From: Pseudomonadota bacterium
GTDB lineage: Bacteria; Myxococcota_A; Polyangia; GCA-2747355
Reading direction: 5' to 3'
Length of the DNA: 64,000 nucleotides
NCBI GenBank assembly: GCA_016711215.1
Contig: JADJTL010000001.1
Coordinates: 248,001 to 312,000 of the forward strand
A program made the translations under genes and the position numbers. Positions 22,862-31,781 of this stretch are shown piece by piece. The first letter of the stretch is position 1, and every line of letters starts with the position of its first letter. Below the pieces are notes generated by a model. That model had not been told where the DNA came from and made no database searches. It saw nothing but the letters and a program-made list of their open reading frames with translations.

Positions 22862-24901
22862 ATGCAGGGGTTTGCCCGACTGAGCGCTGCCGTGCCGCGT
22901 TGTGTGGTGGCAGACGTCAGCGCCAACTGTGCGGCGACGCTGGCGCTCTGGCGGCGTGCGGATGCCGAGGGCAGTCAGCTCGTCGTCTTTCCAGAGCTCG
23001 GCCTGTCGAGCTACTCCGCGCGCGACCTGTTGCACGATGCTTCGCTGCTCGCCGCCTGCCGCGAGGGTCTGAGCTGGCTCGCGGAGCAAGGCAAAGGGCT
23101 GCGACCGCTGGCCCTGGTCGGCCTGCCACTGCGCGTCGGCGGCGGGCTCTACAACGTTGCGGCCGCGCTGCAGGGCGGTCGCTTGCTGGCCGTGGTGCCC
23201 AAGTCTTACCTGCCGGCGCAGCGCGAGTTCGAGGAGCGTCGCTGGTTTCGTTCGGGGCTGGCCGTGCCGCCGGCGAGCACACTGCAGTGGGATGGCCGTG
23301 AGGTGCCCTTTGGCACCGACCTGCTGCTGCGGGCCGGGGGCCAGGCGGACCTCGTCGTTGGCGTCGAGCTCTGTGAGGACCTCTGGGTCGCGCTGCCGCC
23401 GAGCGCCTTTCAGGTCGGCGCCGGCGCGACCGTCATCTGTAATCTCTCGGCGTCGAACGCCACCGTTGGCAAGGCCGAGCTGCGGCGCCTGCTCGCGCGC
23501 TCCGCGTCGGATCGGGGCAAGTGCGCCTATGTCTATGTCGGCGCCGGGCCGGGCGAATCGTCGACGGACGTTGTCTTCGACGCCGACGCCTTCATCTGTG
23601 AGGACGGCCGCGTGCTCGTCAACTCGCAGCGCTTCGTCCGCGAGGGCCAATGTCTGACGACAGATATCGACCTCGAGCTGCTGCAACAGGAGCGCCTGCG
23701 CAGCAGCAGCTTCGGTGATTGCGCCGAGCAGCACGCGCGCAGCTTCCGCTCGGTCGCGTTTCGCGCGCAAGCGCCGACCGCGCCGCTGCGCCGGATGGTC
23801 ACGCCGCATCCCTTTCTGCCCGCCGACGCGACTGCGCTGGCGGAACGATGCAGCGACATCTTTTCGATTCAGACGCAGGGGCTGGTGACGCGCGTCTTGG
23901 CCGCCGGCAGTGAACGGCTCATCCTGGGGCTCTCGGGCGGCGTCGACTCGACCCAGGCGGCGCTTGTCGCTGCGGCCGCGTTGGATGAGCTCGGCGTGCC
24001 GCGCGCGCAGCTCGAGGCCGTGCTGCTGCCGGGGTTGGGCACGAGCAGTCGGACCAGCGCCAACAGCAAGGCGCTGGCGCTGGCGCTCGGCGCCACCACG
24101 CGTGAGCTCGATATCAGCGAGTCGACACGGCTCGTGCTGAGCGCGACCGAGCATCCGGCGCTGGCGGGTATCGCGAGCGCCGAGGCGCTGATCGAGCGCC
24201 TGCGCGAGCAACCCGCGCTCGGTGACGCAGCCCTCGAAAACGCACAGGCCCGGCTACGCACCCTCCTGCTGATGACGCTGGCCAACCAGCACCACGGGCT
24301 GGTCGTCGGCACGGGCGACCTCTCGGAGAAGGCGTTGGGTTGGGCGACCTACGCCGGCGATCACATCGCGATGTATGACGTCAACGTCGGCGTGCCGAAG
24401 ACGCTGATCCGGCTGCTGATCCGCTGGGTCGCCAATGAACGCGCGACGCAGTGGAGCAGCGGCGACGGCCCGCTGCTGCGGCGCACGCTCTTCGACATCC
24501 TCGACACACCGATCTCGCCCGAGCTCCTGCCCGCCCACCTCAGCGGCGAGATCGCGCAGCTCACCGAGGCGGCGATCGGCCCCTACGAGCTGCACGATTT
24601 CTTCCTCTATCATCTGGTCCGTCACGGCGCGCGGCCGACCCGTATCCTGCTGCTGGCCGAGGTCGCCTTCGCCGGGCGCTATGCGCTGCCCGAGCTGCAG
24701 CGCTGGCTGAGGGTCTTCCTGCAACGCTTCTTTGCCAGCCAGTTCAAGCGCTCGTGCACCGCCGACGGGCCCAAGGTCGGGATGGTGGCGCTGTCACCGC
24801 GTGGCGATTGGCGGATGCCCTCGGACGCGAGCCCGCGCGGCTGGTTGGCCGAGGTCGAGGCCTACGGGGCTGGCGATACCAGGACGACGAGGGCCACTTG
24901 A
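22862..24901 (+). CDS. nadE: Glutamine-dependent NAD+ synthetase
   Basis: A 679-residue two-domain enzyme making NAD+ from nicotinate adenine dinucleotide, ATP and glutamine. The N-terminal nitrilase-fold glutaminase has its full triad: Glu45 (VVFPELGLSSYS), Lys114 (VVPKSYLPAQ) and Cys171 (VGVELCEDLWV). The C-terminal synthetase has the PP-loop ILGLSGGVDST (about 345-354), NARARLRTLLLM-like helix segments, GTGDLSEKALGW and the late KVGMVALSPRGDWRMP. Length and order match the long bacterial form that channels ammonia between domains. The start ATG has only a weak ribosome-binding site. The stop TGA overlaps a TTG start of the next gene, which suggests coupled translation. Confidence 0.96.
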   Translation: MQGFARLSAAVPRCVVADVSANCAATLALWRRADAEGSQLVVFPELGLSSYSARDLLHDASLLAACREGLSWLAEQGKGLRPLALVGLPLRVGGGLYNVAAALQGGRLLAVVPKSYLPAQREFEERRWFRSGLAVPPASTLQWDGREVPFGTDLLLRAGGQADLVVGVELCEDLWVALPPSAFQVGAGATVICNLSASNATVGKAELRRLLARSASDRGKCAYVYVGAGPGESSTDVVFDADAFICEDGRVLVNSQRFVREGQCLTTDIDLELLQQERLRSSSFGDCAEQHARSFRSVAFRAQAPTAPLRRMVTPHPFLPADATALAERCSDIFSIQTQGLVTRVLAAGSERLILGLSGGVDSTQAALVAAAALDELGVPRAQLEAVLLPGLGTSSRTSANSKALALALGATTRELDISESTRLVLSATEHPALAGIASAEALIERLREQPALGDAALENAQARLRTLLLMTLANQHHGLVVGTGDLSEKALGWATYAGDHIAMYDVNVGVPKTLIRLLIRWVANERATQWSSGDGPLLRRTLFDILDTPISPELLPAHLSGEIAQLTEAAIGPYELHDFFLYHLVRHGARPTRILLLAEVAFAGRYALPELQRWLRVFLQRFFASQFKRSCTADGPKVGMVALSPRGDWRMPSDASPRGWLAEVEAYGAGDTRTTRAT

Positions 24902-25818
24902 GCGAGCGCGAGAGCCCCTTGACGGTCACTGCGGCCCCGTCGCCCCGTGCAGTGGGGCGCTTCGTCGTCGATGACGGTACGGAGCTGGCGTATCAGGTCT
25001 ACGGAGCGACGCAGGCGCCGGCCTTCGCGATCGCCGGGGCGCTCGGTGTCGCACCGGCGGTGCTCTCGCCGCAGATCGCCGCGCTGTCGCGCCGCTACCG
25101 CGTGGTCTGCATGGACTATCGGGGCACCGGCGCGGCGCGCGGAGGACCGCTCCCCGGGGACCTCAGTCCCCCGCGCCTCGCCCGCGATCTCGGGGCCGTC
25201 CTCGACCGCGTCGACGTTCGCAACGCCGTCCTCGTCGGCTGGGGTCTGGGGGTGGCGGTCGCGTTCGAGCTGGCGCGCCAGCGGCCTGCGCTGCCCGCTG
25301 CAGTCGTGGCGCTGTGTGGGACCGCCGGGCGTCCGCTGCGCGCGGCGCTGCCCCTGCCGCTGGCCTGGGCCGGCGAGCAGCTCGTGGCTCAGCTGGCGGG
25401 CTATCCCGATCTCGTCGAGCACTTCGTCGAGCTGACGGCACCCCTGCCCCGCGCGCTGCTGGCGGTGCTCCGGACGTTGCTCCCTGCGGCTGAGCCGGTC
25501 GATCGCAAGTCCGCGATCCGCGGCCTCGGCGGGCGCAAGAACGCCGAGAGGGCCGTGCTCCTGCGTCTGCTGGTGGAGCAGCTCCGGCACGACGCGAGCG
25601 ATGTCGTGCCCCGGCTCGGCTGTCCCCTGCTGGTGATTACCGGGACGCGCGATCGCTTGACCTCGACGGCCGCGGGGCGGGCGCTGGCCGCGGCGGCGCC
25701 GGACGGCGAGCAGCGCGAGGTCGAGGGCGCGACGCGCTTCGCCGCCCTCGAGCAGCCCGTGATGATCAACCGTTGGCTCCTGGAGCTCGCGCGCAAGGTC
25801 TATCGGCCAGCGCCGTGA
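24898..25818 (+). CDS. Alpha/beta-hydrolase-fold protein lacking the catalytic Ser and His (probable pseudoenzyme)
   Basis: A 306-residue protein with the alpha/beta-hydrolase outline: FVVDDGTELAYQVYG, RYRVVCMDYRGTGAA, the nucleophile-elbow position AVLVGWGLGVAVAFELA, and LLVITGTRDRLTSTAAG, where the acid Asp is present. The elbow reads Gly-Trp-Gly116-Leu-Gly, so the usual nucleophilic Ser is Gly (codon GGT). The expected 'GxGHxxxxExP' His near the end reads EGATRFAALEQP, with no His. The likely start is TTG at 24898, overlapping the nadE stop, with GACGAGGG upstream; no ATG lies before the conserved part. It is therefore probably not a hydrolase but a binding or scaffold protein, or an enzyme with altered chemistry. 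Its coupling to nadE hints at a link to NAD metabolism. Confidence 0.8.
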   Translation: MSERESPLTVTAAPSPRAVGRFVVDDGTELAYQVYGATQAPAFAIAGALGVAPAVLSPQIAALSRRYRVVCMDYRGTGAARGGPLPGDLSPPRLARDLGAVLDRVDVRNAVLVGWGLGVAVAFELARQRPALPAAVVALCGTAGRPLRAALPLPLAWAGEQLVAQLAGYPDLVEHFVELTAPLPRALLAVLRTLLPAAEPVDRKSAIRGLGGRKNAERAVLLRLLVEQLRHDASDVVPRLGCPLLVITGTRDRLTSTAAGRALAAAAPDGEQREVEGATRFAALEQPVMINRWLLELARKVYRPAP

Positions 25819-25848
25819 CGCGCTCCCGCGAGCGTGCGGCGCGCGCGA

Positions 25849-26901
25849 TCAGCGCGCTGAGCAGCCGACGAAGGCGGGGCCCGCGTCGCTGATCAGCGCC
25901 TCGATCTCGGCGATGGCAAAGCTCTCGTCGTCATCATCGTCACCGTCTTCGAAGAGCAGTAAGGCGACCTGTCCGACGCGCTGGGCTGGGAAGCTGAAGA
26001 GGAAGTCGTCGGCGCTGCCGTCCTTCATGCCACCGATCGCGCGCCAGCCGGCGCTGCCGACCGCCGGCCGGGGGATGGCCGCGCTGGTCGAGGCGTTGAC
26101 CAACAAGCTCCAGCAGCGCAGGTAGCGCGTGCCGACGCTCTCTCGTGGCGGGTAGCGCACGATGAACTGGGAGATCTCTGCCGCCGCGCGGAGCGGGAAC
26201 CAAACGTAGCTGGCGGTGTCGCAGGCGCTGTTGGGCAGGCCGGGGCCCCCACGCTCGCGGAAGGCGAACTCGCTGAAGGTCGTGACGTCGCCGTCGCTGA
26301 CGCGGGAGAGTGCACCGCGCACCTCGCCGTTGGCGAAGGGGACGATTCCCGCGAGCACGTTGCTGCCCGCCGTCGGGCTGTGGGTCACCTCGACGGTGGT
26401 CGGCGCGCTGGCGCAGCCCTGGCCATCGAGGGCGACGATCTCGAAGCGGGTCGTTTGCCGGGCGGGCAGGTTCAGCTCCTCGCAGAAGTGGCCGCTACGC
26501 GGCAGTGGCGCGAGGCGTTGCGCGCCCGCGCCGGCGATCAAGACGGCGACCGCCGGTGCGCCGAGCTTGCCACTGATGGCGACGCGCGCCTGGGTGGTGG
26601 GGGTCGCCAGCGCGTCGACTTGCGGGCGGGCCAAGCCGGGGCAGGTCGGAGGCAGGGAGCCGCCGCCGTCAGCGCTCGGACGGCCGCTGTAGCCGATGGC
26701 CTCGCAGCGGCCGGCGAGACAGGCGCCGCCGCGTTCACAGGTGCCCTCGGGGTAGCAGCCCTGCCCCAACGCGCCCTGGGAACCCCACGGAGCCTCCGTC
26801 GTGCAGGCGGCGAGCTGCCCGATCGCGAGCAGCAGAGCGAGCGCACCGACGCTCGCGTCGCGTCGCGCGTGTGTCGAAGGCCGGCGGGCAGCGGCGAGCA
26901 T
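25849..26901 (-). CDS. Secreted Cys-rich lipoprotein, unknown function
   Basis: A 350-residue protein with a lipoprotein leader (LALLLAIGQLAAC, acceptor Cys about 33) and then a short Cys-rich segment GQGCYPEGTCERGGACLAGRC, a pattern common on the surface proteins of Myxococcota. The rest is beta-rich; the segment VSDGDVTTFSEFAF and a late acidic stretch FEDGDDDDDESFAIAEIEAL resemble discoidin/F5-F8-type carbohydrate-binding modules in general style, which I put forward only as a possibility. A TTG lies further upstream, but the ATG at 26901 places the signal peptide correctly. The start is 20 bp after the ArsA-type ATPase gene on the same strand. Confidence 0.7.
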   Translation of the reverse strand: MLAAARRPSTHARRDASVGALALLLAIGQLAACTTEAPWGSQGALGQGCYPEGTCERGGACLAGRCEAIGYSGRPSADGGGSLPPTCPGLARPQVDALATPTTQARVAISGKLGAPAVAVLIAGAGAQRLAPLPRSGHFCEELNLPARQTTRFEIVALDGQGCASAPTTVEVTHSPTAGSNVLAGIVPFANGEVRGALSRVSDGDVTTFSEFAFRERGGPGLPNSACDTASYVWFPLRAAAEISQFIVRYPPRESVGTRYLRCWSLLVNASTSAAIPRPAVGSAGWRAIGGMKDGSADDFLFSFPAQRVGQVALLLFEDGDDDDDESFAIAEIEALISDAGPAFVGCSAR

Positions 26902-26921
26902 CGGCCGATTCTGGCACGGGC

Positions 26922-27902
26922 TTAGCCGACTGAGCAACGCGCGCCTTCGCGCTGCAAGCTCGCGAAGGACTGCTCATCCCAGAGCCGAGCGGCGAACGCG
27001 GCCAGCGCCTCGAGGCCGCGGACCTCGCTGGCGAGGCTCGGCACGAGGTGCAGCGGGAGCTCGCCGACCGCGGCGCGCAGGTGCTGGAGCTGCTGCTGCT
27101 GCCGCGCATGGCGGCCCTGGCAGTGCTGACAGGTGGCGCTGGAGGGCTGCAGCTGGTTGACGATCAGGCCGCCGACACCGACGCGCAGCTGCTGCAAGGT
27201 CTGCAGGGTGCGCAGGGTCTCGAGCACGCTTAGCGCCTCGGGAATCGTCACCAGGAAGACAGCGGCCCGTTGCGCATCCGCCAGATGCTCGCGCAACTGC
27301 GTCAGGCGCCGGCGTCCGCCGTGAAGCCCGCGCTCCAGCTCGTCGCGGCTGCCGTGCTCGGTCGCGCCGCGCGGAAGCCAGCGCCGCAGGAGGCGCCCGG
27401 CGCGGCCGAGGTGATGCTGAAGATCGAGCAACGCCCCCATCCAGCCCTCGAGCAGCTCGGGCAACATCAGCAGGCGCAGCGTGTGGCCGGTCGGCGCCGT
27501 ATCGACGACCACCACATCATGCGCGCTGGTCTCCAGCGCCTGCAGCAAGATCTGAATCGCCGCCAGCTCGTCGACGCCGGGGCCCTGGCTGGCCAGCGCC
27601 AGCACGCGCGCCAGGCCTCGCGCGGTCGAGGGCTGCTCGGCCTCGCCGACAGCCGCCGTCGCCGCGCCGAAGAACCCGGTCGCGTCGATCTCGAGGGCCT
27701 CGAGATTGGGAGCCACCAGGCGTGGCTCGGCGCCGAGCGCCTGCTCGAAGACGTCGGCGAGCGAGTGCGCGGGATCCGTCGACACGGCGAGCACGCGGCG
27801 CCCCTGGCGCGCCAGATGAATGGCCGTGGCGCCAGCGATCGTGGTCTTGCCGACGCCCCCCTTCCCGGAGAGCAGCACGACGGGGCAGAGCTCGGCGCTC
27901 AT
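26922..27902 (-). CDS. ArsA/Get3-family ATPase
   Basis: A 326-residue P-loop ATPase. The deviant Walker A GKGGVGKT (13-20) is followed by RVLAVSTDPAHSLADVFEQ, the switch I region seen in ArsA/Get3; DVVVVDTAPTGHTLRLL is switch II; and NQLQPSSATCQHCQGRH holds the CxxC pair that binds zinc across the Get3 dimer. Family members either drive arsenite export (ArsA) or target tail-anchored membrane proteins. No arsB, arsC or arsR is near, and the protein has a single ATPase half, which fits the Get3-like form better. The frame is open upstream to 28052, but the ATG at 27902 precedes the conserved start. It is divergent from rocD across 99 bp. Confidence 0.9.
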   Translation of the reverse strand: MSAELCPVVLLSGKGGVGKTTIAGATAIHLARQGRRVLAVSTDPAHSLADVFEQALGAEPRLVAPNLEALEIDATGFFGAATAAVGEAEQPSTARGLARVLALASQGPGVDELAAIQILLQALETSAHDVVVVDTAPTGHTLRLLMLPELLEGWMGALLDLQHHLGRAGRLLRRWLPRGATEHGSRDELERGLHGGRRRLTQLREHLADAQRAAVFLVTIPEALSVLETLRTLQTLQQLRVGVGGLIVNQLQPSSATCQHCQGRHARQQQQLQHLRAAVGELPLHLVPSLASEVRGLEALAAFAARLWDEQSFASLQREGARCSVG

Positions 27903-28001
27903 CTGGGGCTCCCCGGGCCAGTCAGGAGCGAATGGCGTAAACTGGAGGTTAGTCGCATCAAGAGACAGCCCTCGCGGCAGCAGCGATAGGGAGGCAGCCA
28001 G

Positions 28002-29201
28002 ATGACGCGTGCCCAAGGGATCATCGCGCGCACCGAGGCTCACGGCGCGCATAACTACCAGCCACTGCCGGTGGTTCTAACACGCGGCGAGGGCGTCTGG
28101 GTGTGGGACGTCACGGGGCGGCGCTACCTGGACCTGCTCAGCGGCTATTCCGCCCTCAGCTTCGGACACGCACATCCTCGGCTCGTCGCGGCGCTGCGCG
28201 AGCAGGCAGGGCGCTTGAGCCTGACCTCGAGGGCCTTCTACAACGACCGCCTGCCCGAGCTCTTCGAGCGCTTGACGGCGCTGAGCGGGCTGTCGCGGGT
28301 CCTGCCGATGAATACGGGGGCCGAGGCGGTGGAGACCGCGTTGAAGGCGGCGCGCAAGTGGGGCTACACGGTCAAGGGCGTGCCGCCCGATAGCGCCGAG
28401 ATCATCGTCTGCAGCAATAACTTCCATGGCCGCACGATCAGCGTGATCTCGTTCTCGTCCGTCGACCAATACCGCGCCGGCTATGGACCCTTCACGCCAG
28501 GCTTTCGCGCGATTCCCTTCGGCGACGCGAGCGCGCTGCGCCAGGCCATCGGGCCGCGCACGGTGGCCTTTCTCGTCGAGCCGATTCAGGGGGAGGGCGG
28601 CATCGTCGTGCCCCCCGAGGGCTATCTTGCGCAGGTCGCGGAGCTCTGCCGCGCGCAGCGCGTCCTGCTGCTGCTGGACGAGGTTCAGACCGGTCTGGGG
28701 CGGACCGGGCGCACCTTCTGTTTCGAGCACGAAGGCGCGCGCCCCGATGTGCTGATCCTCGGCAAGGCCCTCGGCGGCGGCCTCTACCCCGTCTCGGCGG
28801 TGGTGGGCACCGAGGAGGTCATGGGCGTCTTTAGGCCGGGTGATCACGGCTCGACCTTTGGCGGCAATCCGCTCGCTGCCGCAGTCGGGGTCGCGGCGCT
28901 CGAGCTGCTCGAGCGTGAGGGGCTCGCCGAGCGGGCGCGGGTGCTCGGCGAGCGCTTGCTGGCGGGTCTGGCGGCGCTGCGCTCGCCCCTCGTCGCGGAG
29001 GTGCGCGGGCGCGGCCTGTTGGTCGGGGTCGTGCTCAGGCCCGAGCTGGGTGGCGCGCGCCCCTATTGCGAGCGCCTGCTAGCGGAGGGCTTGCTCTGCA
29101 AGGAGACCCATCGGGACGTGATCCGGCTGGCTCCGCCGCTGATCATCGGCGAGGACGCGTTGGACTGGGCCATCGAGAGGGTTGGACGGGTGCTGGTTTA
29201 G
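28002..29201 (+). CDS. rocD: Ornithine aminotransferase
   Basis: A 399-residue class III PLP aminotransferase that transfers the delta-amino group of ornithine to 2-oxoglutarate, giving glutamate semialdehyde for proline or glutamate. Support: EAHGAHNYQPLPVVL at the start, MNTGAEAVETALKAARKWGY, the FHGRT motif, VAFLVEPIQGEGG, LLLLDEVQTGLGRTG and the PLP lysine Lys255 in LILGKALGGGLYPVSAV, all closely matching ornithine aminotransferase rather than acetylornithine or GABA aminotransferase. GGGAGG sits seven bases before the ATG. It is divergent from the ArsA-type gene; no other arginine-catabolic genes adjoin. Confidence 0.94.
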   Translation: MTRAQGIIARTEAHGAHNYQPLPVVLTRGEGVWVWDVTGRRYLDLLSGYSALSFGHAHPRLVAALREQAGRLSLTSRAFYNDRLPELFERLTALSGLSRVLPMNTGAEAVETALKAARKWGYTVKGVPPDSAEIIVCSNNFHGRTISVISFSSVDQYRAGYGPFTPGFRAIPFGDASALRQAIGPRTVAFLVEPIQGEGGIVVPPEGYLAQVAELCRAQRVLLLLDEVQTGLGRTGRTFCFEHEGARPDVLILGKALGGGLYPVSAVVGTEEVMGVFRPGDHGSTFGGNPLAAAVGVAALELLEREGLAERARVLGERLLAGLAALRSPLVAEVRGRGLLVGVVLRPELGGARPYCERLLAEGLLCKETHRDVIRLAPPLIIGEDALDWAIERVGRVLV

Positions 29202-29412
29202 CAGGCTGGCATACTTGTTTTCATCGACGGGCAGTTGCGAAAAGCGCCGGTACTGCGTAGACTAACCCCCAATGACGCAGTGCGTAATACGGCCACGCAC
29301 CCAAGTCGCCCCACGCGGTCGCGTTCCCCCAGATGATGGCTTCGTTTCGCGCTTCGGGCAGCGCCCCGGCGGCCGCCCGCGGTATGGCCCCAGCGAGCAA
29401 GGAGGCTGACCC

Positions 29413-31272
29413 ATGGCTCCGTTCACCATCGACCTTCGCGATCTGAAGTTCGCCCTCTTCGAGCAGATCGAGATCCAGAACCTGCTCAAGCAGGAGCTCT
29501 TCAGTGAGCTGACGCAGGACGATCTGGAGATGATCCTCGACGAGGCGTGCAAGTTGGCGCGGGAGGTCTTCGCGCCCGCGGGCATCGCCGGTGATCGCGA
29601 GGGTTGCACCTTCGAGGACGGCAAGGTGCGCGTGCCGCCCTCCTATCATGAGCCCTTCCGGCGCTACTGCGAGGCGCAGTGGTTGGCGCTCAACCACAGC
29701 CCCGAGTGGGGCGGGCAGGGCGCCCCCCGCTGTCTGCGCACCGCGGTCGACGACATGTTCTTCGGCGCCAATATTGGCCTCAACCTCGGCATGTTGCTCA
29801 CCCCCGGCGCCGCGCACCTGATCGAGGCCTTCGGCGACGAGGCGCTCAAGCAGACCTACCTGCGGCGCATGTACAGCGGCGAGTGGGGCGGCACGATGTG
29901 CCTGACCGAGCCGCAGGCCGGCTCCGACGTCGGCATGGTCGCCACCAAGGCGACGCGCGAGGGTGACGCCTATCGCATCGAAGGCGAGAAGATCTTCATC
30001 ACCTACGGTGAGCACGATCTGACGGAGAACATCGTGCACTGCGTTCTGGCGCGGATCGAGGGCGCGCCGAAGGGGACGAAGGGACTGAGCCTCTTCGCGG
30101 TGCCGAAGTATCGCGTGCAGGGCGACGGATCGTTGGGCGACCTCAACCACGTGGTCTGCACCAACATCGAGCACAAGCTCGGCATTCACGGCTCGCCGAC
30201 CTGCACGATGAACTTCGGCGGCGCCGGGCCGTGTCTCGGGGCGCTGATCGGCGGCGAGCACCAAGGCATGTCGGCGATGTTCCAGTTGATGAACGACGCG
30301 CGGCTCGCCGTTGGCCTGCAGGGCGTGGCCCTCGCCAACGCCGCCTACCAGGCGGCGCTGGGCTATTCGCGTGAGCGGCTGCAGGGGCCGGACGTTGAGC
30401 GCTTCAAGGACCCCGAGGCGCCGCGGGTGCCGATCGTCCGCCACCCGGACATTCGCCTCTCGCTGATGCGGCAGAAGGCCTACTCAGAGGGTTGCCGCGC
30501 GCTGGTGCTCTACACGGCCTACTGCATGGACGTCGCGCGCTGCGCGCCGACGCCAGAGGAACGTGACGAGCATGCCGCGCTAGTCGAGCTGTTGACGCCC
30601 ATCTGCAAGGCCTACGGCTCGGATATGGGCTTCAGCGTGACCGAGTGGGCGTTGCACACCTTCGGGGGCTACGGCTATCTGCGCGACTATCCGGCCGAGC
30701 AGCTGCTGCGCGACTGCAAGATCGCCGCGATCTACGAGGGTACCAACGGCATCCAGGCCATGGATCTGGTGGCGCGCAAGCTGCCGGCGCGCGGTGGCGC
30801 CAACATGTTGGCGGTCTACAAGCGCGTCAAGGCCTTCATCGAGGCGCAGCGCGAGCATGTCGCGCTGGGGCAGGCCGTCGCCGTGCTCGAGCAGGCGACG
30901 GTCACCTGGAGCGAGGTCAACCGCGCGCTGGCGACCGCCGCGATGCGCAAGGATTGGCTGATGCCGCTGCTGCACGCCACGCCCTACCTCGCGCTCTGCG
31001 GCGATCTGCTGGTGGCCTTCATGCTGCTGCAGCAGGCGGAGGTGGCGTGGCGGCGGCTCGTCACGCTCTGCGCGGGTGCTGGCGTGGACCCGCTCGATGG
31101 CGCGGCGCTGCGCCGCCTGGCGACCAGCGACGACGAGGTGCGCTTCTACGACGGCAAGGTCAAGACGGCGCGCTTCTTCTGCGCCAGCGAGCTGCCGCGG
31201 CTGCATGCGCGCGCTGCTGCGATCACCGGCTCCGACCGCAGCGCGCTCGAGATCGTTTTTGCCGGCGAGTGA
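29413..31272 (+). CDS. Acyl-CoA dehydrogenase with C-terminal extension (DmdC-like)
   Basis: A 619-residue flavoprotein that would oxidise an acyl-CoA to the 2-enoyl-CoA and pass electrons to ETF. It is longer than classic 380-residue acyl-CoA dehydrogenases and matches the long group that includes 3-methylmercaptopropionyl-CoA dehydrogenase. Motifs: WGGTMCLTEPQAGSDVG (FAD/substrate loop), GEKIFITYGEHDL, KLGIHGSPTC, MNDARLAVGLQG, and IYEGTNGIQAMDLVARK, where the Glu is the expected catalytic base. About 150 residues then form a helical C-terminal domain. AAGGAGG lies eight bases upstream of the ATG. Chain-length specificity is not visible. The 211-bp gap after rocD suggests its own promoter. 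Confidence 0.92.
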   Translation: MAPFTIDLRDLKFALFEQIEIQNLLKQELFSELTQDDLEMILDEACKLAREVFAPAGIAGDREGCTFEDGKVRVPPSYHEPFRRYCEAQWLALNHSPEWGGQGAPRCLRTAVDDMFFGANIGLNLGMLLTPGAAHLIEAFGDEALKQTYLRRMYSGEWGGTMCLTEPQAGSDVGMVATKATREGDAYRIEGEKIFITYGEHDLTENIVHCVLARIEGAPKGTKGLSLFAVPKYRVQGDGSLGDLNHVVCTNIEHKLGIHGSPTCTMNFGGAGPCLGALIGGEHQGMSAMFQLMNDARLAVGLQGVALANAAYQAALGYSRERLQGPDVERFKDPEAPRVPIVRHPDIRLSLMRQKAYSEGCRALVLYTAYCMDVARCAPTPEERDEHAALVELLTPICKAYGSDMGFSVTEWALHTFGGYGYLRDYPAEQLLRDCKIAAIYEGTNGIQAMDLVARKLPARGGANMLAVYKRVKAFIEAQREHVALGQAVAVLEQATVTWSEVNRALATAAMRKDWLMPLLHATPYLALCGDLLVAFMLLQQAEVAWRRLVTLCAGAGVDPLDGAALRRLATSDDEVRFYDGKVKTARFFCASELPRLHARAAAITGSDRSALEIVFAGE

Positions 31273-31352
31273 GGGCGGCCCCTCGCGCGAGCAGCGCCGC
31301 CTTTGGGCACGCTAGCGCCGGCGGTTTGGCGCCTGCCGCGCGTCCCGCGCGT

Positions 31353-31781
31353 TCACCGCGCCCGCGACGCGGACCTGGGCTCGACGGCCCGCTCGATGCC
31401 CCAGAGCGCGAAGCTCGCCCCCACCACGCCGACCGTGGTCCAGGCCAGGTCAAGCAGTGAGAAGCGGTTGTTGGGCTGTCCGGCGTCGTAGAGCTCCTTG
31501 CCGAGGCCGGGCAGCAGCCCGAGCGTGGCGCAGAGCGCGAGGCGCGTCGGCGCCCGATCCGCGGCGGCGGCCCAGAGCAAGCCGTAGCAGCCGCTGCCGA
31601 TCGCCAGGCCGACCGTCAGGTGGAGGGCCTTGTCGCGGCCCCACGCGCGGTCATTCGCCCCCGCCGTGCCCGTGCGCAGCGCCAGGAGCCCGAGCGCGAG
31701 CAGCGCGACGAGCATCGCCTGGCCAGCGGGACGGCGTCGTTCGAGGACCCGGCACGACTGCGCGCCGCCCACGCGGGTCAT
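31353..31781 (-). CDS. YfiM-like small membrane protein (DUF2279 style)
   Basis: A 142-residue protein with an N-terminal hydrophobic segment (about 22-37) and a second one near 100-120. The pattern DKALHLTVGLAIG, then LGKELYDAG and FSLLDLAWTTVGVVGA, matches the YfiM/DUF2279 group of uncharacterised envelope proteins, with conserved His, Lys-Glu and Asp. It is the last gene of the transketolase-PRPP run: its ATG overlaps the TGA of the PRPP synthase gene as ATGA. Function is unknown; the coupling may be only structural. Confidence 0.7.
   Translation of the reverse strand: MTRVGGAQSCRVLERRRPAGQAMLVALLALGLLALRTGTAGANDRAWGRDKALHLTVGLAIGSGCYGLLWAAAADRAPTRLALCATLGLLPGLGKELYDAGQPNNRFSLLDLAWTTVGVVGASFALWGIERAVEPRSASRAR

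Noticed and set aside
26922..27902. Arsenite pump ATPase as part of an ars operon
   Set aside because: No arsB, arsR, arsC or arsD is present, and the protein has one ATPase half only.
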